Positions 29,484-38,100 of a stretch of DNA of 64,000 nt are shown piece by piece. The notes below the pieces were generated by a model that was given only the letters and a program-made list of their open reading frames with translations, was not told the origin of the DNA and made no database searches. The number at the start of each line of letters is the position of its first letter. The stretch's first letter is position 1. Source of the stretch: Methylobacterium sp. 77. Its GTDB lineage: Bacteria; Pseudomonadota; Alphaproteobacteria; Rhizobiales; Beijerinckiaceae. Position numbers and translations under genes: made by a program. The stretch spans positions 4,282,011 to 4,346,010 of the forward strand of contig NZ_KB910516.1 of assembly GCF_000372825.1 (NCBI RefSeq), given 5' to 3'.

Positions 29484-30518
29484 GTGAAACCCTTGCATTT
29501 CGCCCTCGCCTTTGGGCTCGCGACCGCTCAGTTCGGTGTCGTCGCCCAGGCTGCCGACATCACCGGTGCCGGCGCGACCTTCCCCTTTCCGGTCTATTCG
29601 AAATGGGCCGAGGCCTACCGCAAGGATACCGGCACGGGCCTGAACTACCAGTCCATCGGCTCCGGCGGCGGCATCAAGCAGATCCAGGCCAAGACCGTCG
29701 ATTTCGGTGCCACCGATGCACCGCTGAAGGGACCGGCTCTGGAGAAGGACGGCCTCGTCCAGTTCCCCACCGTCATGGGCGGTGTCGTCACCGTGGTGAA
29801 CATCGCGGGCATCGAGCCGGGTAAGCTCAAGCTCACCGGTGAACTCGTCGCCGATATCTACGCGAACAAGATCACCAAGTGGAGCGACGCCAAGATCGCC
29901 GCCATCAACGAAGGGCTGAAGCTTCCCGACGCGCCGATCACCCCGGTCTACCGCTCCGACGCCTCCGGCACGACCAGCATCTTCACCAGCTATCTCAGCG
30001 CGGTCTCCGAGAGCTGGAAGAAGGAATTCGGTGCAGCCACCACCGTCAGCTGGCCCGCAGGCCAGGGCGGCAAGGGCAACGAGGGCGTCACAGCCACCGT
30101 GAAGCAGGTGCCGAACTCGATCGGCTACGTGGAATCGGCCTACGCCAAGCAGAACAAGCTCAGCTACGCGCTGATCCAGAACAAGGCCGGCAAGTTCCCC
30201 GCTCCGGATGACAAGGCATTCCAGGCCGCCGCCGCCGCCGCCGACTGGAAGGCCGCTCCAGGCTTCGGCATCTCCCTCGTGAACCAGGCCGGCGACGATG
30301 CCTGGCCGATCACCGCTGCCACCTTCATCCTCGTCTACAAGGACCCCGCCGACACGGCCAAGTCGGCCGAAGTCCTCAAGTTCTTCGATTGGGCCTACAA
30401 GAACGGCGACAAGCTCGCCACCGACCTCGACTACGTGCCGCTGCCCGAGAACGTCGTCTCCCTGGTCCACGCCGAGTGGAAGGAGATCAAGGGCAAGGAC
30501 GGTAAGCCCGTCTTCTAA
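29484..30518 (+). CDS. pstS: PstS, periplasmic phosphate-binding protein
   Basis: PstS captures phosphate for the high-affinity ABC importer. The 344-residue protein has a signal peptide ending QA-ADITGAG. The phosphate-binding features are visible: GAGATFPFPVYSKW, SIGSGGGIKQI, DFGATDAPL and RSDASGTTSIF. The length is normal. It is the first gene behind the PHO box. A strong intercistronic hairpin follows, which would keep its expression above that of the membrane genes. Confidence 0.97.
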   Translation: MKPLHFALAFGLATAQFGVVAQAADITGAGATFPFPVYSKWAEAYRKDTGTGLNYQSIGSGGGIKQIQAKTVDFGATDAPLKGPALEKDGLVQFPTVMGGVVTVVNIAGIEPGKLKLTGELVADIYANKITKWSDAKIAAINEGLKLPDAPITPVYRSDASGTTSIFTSYLSAVSESWKKEFGAATTVSWPAGQGGKGNEGVTATVKQVPNSIGYVESAYAKQNKLSYALIQNKAGKFPAPDDKAFQAAAAAADWKAAPGFGISLVNQAGDDAWPITAATFILVYKDPADTAKSAEVLKFFDWAYKNGDKLATDLDYVPLPENVVSLVHAEWKEIKGKDGKPVF

Positions 30519-30547
30519 GGCGGTCTTCCGACCGTTTCCACGCCCTG

Positions 30548-30575
30548 GCAGGCCTGGCGAAAACGCCGGGCCTGC
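30548..30575 (+). terminator. pstS-pstC intercistronic hairpin
   Basis: A 12-base-pair stem (GCAGGCCTGGCG / CGCCGGGCCTGC, one G-U pair) closes an AAAA tetraloop. There is no T-run and the operon continues, so partial attenuation or 3' stabilisation of pstS mRNA is the likelier role than full termination. Confidence 0.6.
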
Positions 30576-30657
30576 TCCGCAAGAAGACGCGGTGGCCCAT
30601 CTCGCCACCCGCCGCCTCACACGATACGACCCCTCAAGGTGAAGAAGCAGACGTCGG

Positions 30658-31632
30658 ATGGCCGCCTTGACTGAACAGATCGCGCTGGCACGCACGGGTT
30701 CCCCCCATCGCAAGAAACCGGGTGGACTCGGCGACCAGATTTTCCGCGCCGCCTCCTACGCGTCTGCGCTGCTGGTGCTCCTCTTCCTCGCCGGCATTCT
30801 GGCTTCCATCGCCTACGGCGGATGGCCGGCCTTCGCCGAGTTCGGCCCCGGCTTTCTCACATCGAGCGCCTGGAACATCGGCCAGGAACAGTACGGCGCC
30901 CTCGTCGCCATCGTCGGCACCGTGGTCTCGGCCTTCCTCGCCCTGGTCATCGGCGTGCCGATCTCCATCGGCATCGCCGTCTACCTGACCCAGCTCTGCC
31001 CCGGATGGGCGAGGAAGCCCGTCTCGATGACGATCGAGCTTCTCGCCTCGGTGCCGAGCATCATCTACGGCATGTGGGGGCTGTTCATCTTCGCCCCGCT
31101 CTTCGCGCATTACGTCCAGATGCCGGTGTCGAGCCTCGTCGAAGGCCTGCCCATCATCGGCACGCTGTTCTACGCCCGCGTTCCCTCCGGCGTCGGCATT
31201 CTGACGGCCGGCATCATCCTCGCCATCATGATCGTGCCCTTCGTCGCCTCGATCACCCGCGACATGCTCGACCAGATCCCGACCATGCTGCGCGAGAGCG
31301 CCTACGGCATCGGCTGCACGACCTGGGAGGTGGTGCGCCACGTGCTGGTGCCGCAGGCTTCGGTCTCCATCATCGGTGCGGTGATGCTTGGCCTCGGCCG
31401 CGCGCTGGGTGAGACCATGGCGGTGACCTTCGTTATTGGAAACGCCAACCGGCTCTCGGCCTCCGTGTTCGATCCCGGCTCGACCATCGCCTCGCGCATC
31501 GCCAACGAGTTCAACGAGGCCGATGGCCTCCAGCTGAGCTCGCTGATGGCTCTCGGCTGCATCCTCTTCGTCATCACCTTCGTCGTCCTGATCATCGCGC
31601 GCCTGCTCGTCCGGCGCGTGAAGGTCGCCTGA
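30658..31632 (+). CDS. pstC: PstC, phosphate ABC transporter permease
   Basis: PstC is one of the two membrane subunits of the PstSCAB importer. The 324-residue protein has six membrane helices. The ABC-permease coupling loop appears as [20 protein letters not shown], which contacts PstB. A cytoplasmic N-terminal extension (about 25 residues, basic) precedes the first helix. It lies 139 bp after pstS and 17 bp before pstA. Confidence 0.96.
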   Translation: MAALTEQIALARTGSPHRKKPGGLGDQIFRAASYASALLVLLFLAGILASIAYGGWPAFAEFGPGFLTSSAWNIGQEQYGALVAIVGTVVSAFLALVIGVPISIGIAVYLTQLCPGWARKPVSMTIELLASVPSIIYGMWGLFIFAPLFAHYVQMPVSSLVEGLPIIGTLFYARVPSGVGILTAGIILAIMIVPFVASITRDMLDQIPTMLRESAYGIGCTTWEVVRHVLVPQASVSIIGAVMLGLGRALGETMAVTFVIGNANRLSASVFDPGSTIASRIANEFNEADGLQLSSLMALGCILFVITFVVLIIARLLVRRVKVA

Positions 31633-31649
31633 GCCCGGGAGCCCGCATC

Positions 31650-32540
31650 ATGGACGCCGTGAACACCCTCGCCACCCCCGCACCCGCGCGTATCAGCCGT
31701 GTCCGGTCGAGCCGCCGGGTCGCCGACAAGCTGCTCATCGTCGGTAGCACGATCGCGACGCTGATCGGCATCGTCGTCCTCGGCTCAATCCTGCTCATGC
31801 TCATCGTCGAGGGTGTGAAGGGCTTCTCGCCGTTGCTCTTCACCGAGCCGACACCGGGCCCCGGTTCGGAAGGCGGCGGCATCGCCAACGCCATCCTGGG
31901 CAGCTTGGTTCTGACCTTGATCGGCATCGTCATCGCGACGCCGGTGGGTGTCATGGCCGGCACTTATCTCGCCGAATACGGTCGCAACTCGAAGCTCGCC
32001 GACCTCATCCGCTTCCTCAACGACATCCTGCTCTCGGCCCCATCGATTCTCATCGGCCTGTTCGTCTACACCCTGATGGTGAAGCCGATGGGGACCTATT
32101 CGGGCTGGGCCGGCGGCGTCGCGCTCGCCATCATCGCGACCCCGGTGATCGTGCGCACCACCGAGGACATGCTTCGCCTCGTGCCCTCGACCCTGCGCGA
32201 AGCAGGTGCAGCACTCGGCGCACCGCCCTCCATCGTGATCAAAAGCATCACTTGGCGCGGAGCCAGTGCGGGCATCGTCACCGGCATCATCCTGGCGCTG
32301 GCCCGCATCGCCGGCGAGACTGCCCCGCTGCTGTTCACCGCGCTGAACAACAACAACTGGTTCTCGCCCAACCTCATGGGCGGCATCCCGAACCTCCCGG
32401 TGATGATCTACCAGTTCGCCCTTTCGCCCTACTCGAACTGGCAGCAGCTCGCCTGGGCCGGCGCCCTGCTCATCACCGCCACGATCCTTGCCCTGTCGAT
32501 CGTGGCCCGCTTCGTCATCAAGAGCGAGCGGGCGCGCTGA
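31650..32540 (+). CDS. pstA: PstA, phosphate ABC transporter permease
   Basis: PstA pairs with PstC to form the phosphate channel. The 296-residue protein has six membrane helices and the coupling loop [40 protein letters not shown] is the diagnostic PstA stretch near the C-terminal helices. The start has GGGAG upstream. pstB begins 46 bp later. Confidence 0.96.
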   Translation: MDAVNTLATPAPARISRVRSSRRVADKLLIVGSTIATLIGIVVLGSILLMLIVEGVKGFSPLLFTEPTPGPGSEGGGIANAILGSLVLTLIGIVIATPVGVMAGTYLAEYGRNSKLADLIRFLNDILLSAPSILIGLFVYTLMVKPMGTYSGWAGGVALAIIATPVIVRTTEDMLRLVPSTLREAGAALGAPPSIVIKSITWRGASAGIVTGIILALARIAGETAPLLFTALNNNNWFSPNLMGGIPNLPVMIYQFALSPYSNWQQLAWAGALLITATILALSIVARFVIKSERAR

Positions 32541-32586
32541 TCCCGCGCCCCCGTCCCATCCCGCCTTCGACAAGGACACGCACCCG

Positions 32587-33405
32587 ATGAACGCCGCTCC
32601 CGCGATCCCGCAGGCCCAGTTGACCGGACGCCACAAGGCCGACGAGCAGGCCCCCGTCCGCATCGCCGTGAAGGATCTCAACTTCTATTACGGCTCGTTC
32701 CACGGCTTGAAGTCGATCAACCTCAACTTCCATGACCGGCAGGTGACCGCTCTGATCGGCCCGTCGGGCTGTGGGAAGTCGACCCTGCTGCGCACCTTCA
32801 ACCGGATCTACAGCCTCTATCCTGAGCAGCGTGCGGAAGGTGAGATCCTGCTCGACGGGCAGAACGTGCTCGATTCGAAGGTCGATCTGAACGAACTGCG
32901 CTCGCGCATCGGCATGGTGTTCCAGAAGCCGACGCCCTTCCCGATGTCGATCTACGACAACGTTGCCTTCGGCCTGCGCCTCTACGAGAAGCTGCCCAAG
33001 GCCGATCTCGACGTCCGCGTCGAGGAATCCCTTCGCAAGGCGGCCCTCTGGGACGAGGTGAAGGACAAGCTCAAGCAGTCCGGCATGGGGCTGTCGGGCG
33101 GCCAGCAGCAGCGTCTCTGCATCGCCCGCACGGTGGCCCAGCGCCCCGAGGTGATCCTGTTCGACGAGCCGACCTCGGCCCTCGACCCGATCTCGACGGG
33201 CCGCATCGAGGAACTGATCGAGCAACTGCGCTCGGAGTTCACCATCGTCATCGTGACCCACAACATGCAGCAGGCCGCGCGCATCTCGCAGTTCACGGCG
33301 TTCATGTATCTCGGCGAATTGGTCGAGTTCGGGCCGACCACCCGGATCTTCATGAATCCCGAGAAGCGCCAGACCCAGGACTACATCACTGGCCGCTTCG
33401 GCTGA
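32587..33405 (+). CDS. pstB: PstB, phosphate ABC transporter ATPase
   Basis: PstB hydrolyses ATP to drive phosphate import and, with PhoU, relays phosphate status to the sensor kinase. The 272-residue protein has Walker [14 protein letters not shown] (57-69), signature [13 protein letters not shown] and Walker [14 protein letters not shown]. The start MNAAPAIPQ is preferred to an upstream frame extension lacking family resemblance. A short GCCGCC/GGCGGC hairpin lies at 33416-33431 before phoU. Confidence 0.97.
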   Translation: MNAAPAIPQAQLTGRHKADEQAPVRIAVKDLNFYYGSFHGLKSINLNFHDRQVTALIGPSGCGKSTLLRTFNRIYSLYPEQRAEGEILLDGQNVLDSKVDLNELRSRIGMVFQKPTPFPMSIYDNVAFGLRLYEKLPKADLDVRVEESLRKAALWDEVKDKLKQSGMGLSGGQQQRLCIARTVAQRPEVILFDEPTSALDPISTGRIEELIEQLRSEFTIVIVTHNMQQAARISQFTAFMYLGELVEFGPTTRIFMNPEKRQTQDYITGRFG

Positions 33406-33493
33406 GTTCGTCCGCGCCGCCCCCGGGCGGCACCGGTCCCGATCGAAACGCGATGCAGGCCGTGTCAGGCGGCACTGATCGAGGAGTGCGAGC

Positions 33494-34219
33494 ATGCCCA
33501 ACCACATCGTCAGTTCCTACGACACGGAACTGGAAAACCTGCGTCGCTCGATCTCCGAGATGGGCGGCATCGCTGAAAAGATGATGACCGATTCGGGCAA
33601 TGCCCTGGTGCGGCGGGACGTTAGCCTCGCCCAGGCGGTCATCGGCGCGGACAAGCGTCTCGATTCGATCCAGCACGAGGTCGAGGAGCGGGCGATCCTA
33701 CTCATCGCCAAGCGCCAGCCGCTCGCGATCGATCTGCGCGAGACGATCTCGGCGATCCGCGTCTCGAACGACCTCGAGCGGATCGGCGACCTCTCCAAGA
33801 ACGTCGCCAAGCGCGTGGTGGCCATCGCCGATCAGGTTCAGCCGCAGAAGATCGTCATCGCCGTCCAGCACATGGGCGACCTCGTGCAGGAGCAGCTCAA
33901 GGACGTGCTCGACGCCTATGCGAGCCAGGACGTTAAGGCAGCTTTCGACGTGTGGGAGCGCGACGACGCCATCGACGCGCTCTACAACTCGCTTTTCCGC
34001 GAGTTGCTGACCTACATGATGGAAGATCCGCGCAACATCTCGTTCTGCACGCATCTTCTGTTCTGCGCCAAGAACATCGAGCGGATCGGCGACCACACCA
34101 CCAACATCGCCGAGACGATCCACTATCTCGCCACCGGCGAGAACGACCTCGCCGAGCGGGATCGTCCGAAGAACGACGCGTCGAACTACGCCACCGTGAC
34201 GTTGCCCGAAGGCGCCTGA
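33494..34219 (+). CDS. phoU: PhoU, phosphate signalling regulator
   Basis: PhoU connects the Pst importer to the PhoR/PhoB system and keeps the regulon off in high phosphate. The 241-residue all-helical protein shows two copies of the metal-binding three-helix motif, with SNDLERIGDLSKNVAKR in the first half and AKNIERIGDHTTNIAE in the second. The length is normal. It follows pstB by 88 bp and precedes phoB. Confidence 0.96.
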   Translation: MPNHIVSSYDTELENLRRSISEMGGIAEKMMTDSGNALVRRDVSLAQAVIGADKRLDSIQHEVEERAILLIAKRQPLAIDLRETISAIRVSNDLERIGDLSKNVAKRVVAIADQVQPQKIVIAVQHMGDLVQEQLKDVLDAYASQDVKAAFDVWERDDAIDALYNSLFRELLTYMMEDPRNISFCTHLLFCAKNIERIGDHTTNIAETIHYLATGENDLAERDRPKNDASNYATVTLPEGA

Positions 34220-34325
34220 TCGTCACTCCGGTCCATACGCCGCGGCAGAGAGCTTCGTGGCGCGACCCTCATGCGGCCGTCCCGATGTCGAGCGGGGTGG
34301 CCGCCCTCACCCTGAAAACACCCGC

Positions 34326-35027
34326 ATGAGTACGCGCATCCTGATCGTCGAGGACGAGGAGGCCCTCACCCTTCTCCTTCGCTACAACCTTGAGGCCGAG
34401 GGCTTCGTCGTCGATTCCGCCGCGCGCGGCGACGAGGCTGACCTGCGACTGCAGGAGCAGGTTCCCGACCTCGTCCTCCTCGACTGGATGATGCCCGGCC
34501 TGTCCGGCATCGAGCTATGCCGGCGGATTCGTGCGCGGCGCGAAACCGAGCGGCTGCCCGTCATCATGCTGACGGCGCGCGGGGAAGAGGGCGACCGCAT
34601 CCGTGGCCTCGGCACCGGCGCCGACGACTACATCGTCAAGCCCTTCTCGGTACCGGAGCTGCTCGCCCGGGTGCGCGCGCTCCTGCGCCGTGCCAAGCCC
34701 GCCCATGTGGCGGACCTGTTGATTGCCGGAAACATCGAGCTCGACCGTGTCAGCCACCGCATCCGACGGCAGGGACGCGAGATCCATCTCGGGCCGACCG
34801 AGTTCAAGCTCCTCGAATTCCTGATGCAGAGCCCCGGCCGTGTGTTTTCCCGCGAGCAGCTCCTCGACGGGGTTTGGGGGCACGACGTCTATATCGACGA
34901 GCGCACGGTGGACGTGCATGTGGGCCGTCTGCGCAAGGCGATCAATCGCCCACGTCAGAGTGATCCGATCCGCACCGTACGGGGCTCTGGCTATTCCTTC
35001 GACGAGATGTTCTCGACCGACGAGTGA
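34326..35027 (+). CDS. phoB: PhoB, phosphate response regulator
   Basis: PhoB activates the Pho regulon when phosphorylated by PhoR. The 233-residue OmpR-family regulator has a receiver domain with acidic pocket EDEE and phosphoacceptor Asp53 (LLDWMMPG). Its C-terminal winged-helix DNA-binding domain includes FSREQLLDGVWGHDVYIDER and VDVHVGRLRKAI. No phoR is adjacent, which is unusual; the kinase must be elsewhere. It converges on the large helicase gene. Confidence 0.95.
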   Translation: MSTRILIVEDEEALTLLLRYNLEAEGFVVDSAARGDEADLRLQEQVPDLVLLDWMMPGLSGIELCRRIRARRETERLPVIMLTARGEEGDRIRGLGTGADDYIVKPFSVPELLARVRALLRRAKPAHVADLLIAGNIELDRVSHRIRRQGREIHLGPTEFKLLEFLMQSPGRVFSREQLLDGVWGHDVYIDERTVDVHVGRLRKAINRPRQSDPIRTVRGSGYSFDEMFSTDE

Positions 35028-35101
35028 GCGCCGGCTCGCCGATCGAGCCAGTCCGGAAAGGGTCGCCTGCGTCTCCGCATGCCTGGGCAATTATCCCGGC
35101 A

Positions 35102-38100
35102 CTATCGGCCGGTGCCTTCGGCATGTTCCCGAGCCATGAGAGCGGCTCGCGCGAGGCGGCCGCGATGCGCTTCGGTCATCCGCGTGATTTGCAGATGCGA
35201 GGCCATCCTCGCCTCGACGCCGGGTGAGGGATCGAGATCGCGGGCAAGGCCGGCAAGTTCCTGGAGCGGGATGTCGGCGACCGGCCGGATCTCGCCCTTG
35301 GATGGCCGGAAGCGGACCGGTCCGGACGGGACATCGCCAGCCGGCCAGAGGATGATGCGCTCCTCTTCCTTCGTGCACGGATGGAGCGGAGCGATCGCGA
35401 TCGACGCTCGCTGGCGGAGGCGACTCGTGATCCGGGTAAACCCGTGCGCCCTCACGATCCGTTCGGCGACGCGATCGGCGAAGATCGGACCTTCCGCTCC
35501 GACGATATGCGCCGCCATGGCGGTGAGCGTGGGACCGTATTCCGCGTCGTGAAACCGCGCGGGTTTCGCGGCCGGCGCGAAATCCGAAAGGTCGGCGACC
35601 TCGTAGAACGGCAATGGCTCGATGAGGCTCGCCTCGGCCTGCCGCTGATCGGGTACGGCGTCGGCTGTGACCGGGGCCGGCTTTGCTCGGTCGGCATCGA
35701 GATGGGCCCGAAGCGCGATGTCGAGCCGGTCGAGGGCGCTCTCGGAATCGTTCCACCAATCGGTGCTCCAGACCCGATGGATCCGCCATCCGAGATCGGT
35801 GAGCACCCATTCGCGCAGGCGGTCCCGGTCTCTCGCCGTCGCCGCCCGATGATAGGTTGCGCCGTCGCATTCGATTCCGGCAAGGTAGCGGCCGGGACTG
35901 TCGGGATGGACAATACCGAGGTCGATGCGGAACGAGGACACTCCGATCTGGGGCACTACGCTCCAGCCGCGTGCGTTCAGCGCCGCCATCACCGCTCCTT
36001 CGAACGGAGATTCGACGTCTCCCCCCGTTGGCGCGGCGGCCGTTTCGAGGGCGCGGGCACCGTGTTCGGCGAAATCTAGGAAGTGCTTGAAGTCGCGCAC
36101 CCCACGGGCGCTGCCGCGGCCGAGATCGACCTGATCGGCACGGATTGAGGCAAAGACCACGAGTTCGCGCCGGGCGCGGGTGATCGCGACATTGAGCCGG
36201 CGGTGGCCGCCATCGCGGTTGAGGGAACTGATCTGCCCCGTGATCCGGCCTGCCGCATCGGGGCCGGCCGCCACCGAGAACAAGATGCTGTCGCGCTCGT
36301 CGCCCTGGACGGTCTCGAGGTTCTTGACGAAAACCGGCTCTTTCCATGTTCGCCCGTCGAAGAAGCGTTCCAGCTCCGGCTTTGCCCGTCGCTCGGCATC
36401 GAGCAGGTTCTCGATCAGCCGCTGTTGCTCACCGTTGAAGGTGACGATCCCGAGGGAGCATTCCTCCGCCGCGAAGGCGGGTGCCGTGAGGCGTGTCACC
36501 ACATCCGCCACCAGCGCGCGCGCTTCGGGCCGGTTCACCCGCGCACCGCCGCGCTCGTAGAGACCGTCTTGAACGTGATGCAGCCGCACCGCGCGGTCCT
36601 CAGTGACGGGCGAGGGAAATGTGATGAGGCCGCCGCGATAATAGTGCCGGTTCGAGAAGGCGATCAGGCTCTCGTGGCGGCTTCTATAGTGCCAGGCGAG
36701 GCGCCGCTGCGGCAGGTTCGCCGCGAGGCACTCGTCGAGGATGCTCTCCTGATCGGTGACGTCGAGACCATCGGAGAGGTCGTCTACGCCGCGATCCCCG
36801 ACATTGGTCGGCGGCAACTGTTCGGGATCGCCGACGATGACCACCTGTCGCCCCCGCGCGATGGCGCCGATGGCATCCCATGGCGTGATCTGCGAGGCCT
36901 CGTCGAAAATCACGACATCGAACGGCTTCGCCTCGGCCGGCCAGTATTGGGCGATCGAGAGCGGGCTCATCATCAGGCAGGGCGTCAGGCGGGTCAGAGC
37001 GTTCGGCATCCGCGCGAAGAGCTGGCGCAGGGGCATGTGCCGGGCGCGTTTGGTGATCTCGCGCGCCAGCGTGCCCCATTCGGGATCGGCGCCAAAGGCG
37101 GTGGCGAGCGGGACGCGGCCACCGATGCGGACACGCACCGCCCCACTCGCCAAACTGGAGAGCCGGGCGTCGGCCTCACCGAAATCACGGATCGCCTCCT
37201 CGTGACGCTGGCCCATGAAATCGCGCAGGCGGATGTCGTCTGTCACGGCGTGGTCGATCCACCAGCGCGCATAGGCGCTCTCGAAAGCCGGCAGAATGGC
37301 GCCGTCCTCCAATGTCCCGGCCTCGATCGAGGCAACGAGCGGGCCGAGCCCTGCCTTCGTTGCCTCGCTCACCGCAGCCTGCCACCTCGCCCATACCTGC
37401 GCCTTGGGCAGCGCGCTGCGCCAGCGTTCCGCCACCGCGAGGCTCCCGGTGACCCAGTCCTCCTCCGTCTCCAACGGGCGTTCCGGCTTTGCCCTGCCAG
37501 TCAGGCGTCCAAGCGTCTCGATCGCTTTCCCGGCAGCGACCCTGTGGGCGGCGAATTCCTCCTTTGCCAGAGCGAGGCGACCGCCGGGCTCCAGCCGCCC
37601 ATCCTGCGCATCGAGGAATTCGGCGAGCCTCGCCCGAAGCACTTCGGGACCGCCGACGAGTGGGGCCATCGCGGCGACGACCGAAGACAGTCGTGTCGCC
37701 CAGGCCATCGCCGCCGTGAAGACGTCGGTCGGTGCCGCCGCATCCGACCAAGGATGATCGAGCGGTGCGATGGCGCTCGCGAGTTGGTCAGCCAACGCGG
37801 GCTTCGTAGCCTGCAGGGCCTTGATCTCGACCAGGGTCACGAGGTCGGGGCCGATATCCTCCGGTGCGCCACCTTGCGCGAAGGGGGCTACCAGGCCGCG
37901 AACCCGCTTGAGGCGCCGCCCCCGCAGGAAGATATTCGAGGCCTTCGCCTCGCGCCATTCGGTGAGCAGGCGGCCGAGGTCGCTTGCGAAGATCGAAGGT
38001 GCGTAGGGAACGAAGAGGCGGGCATTCAGGCGGGCAAGCTCATCCTGCCAGATGCGACGCGCCTCGACGGCTTGGCGAAGCGCCGCGCCGCCCGGTCCGA

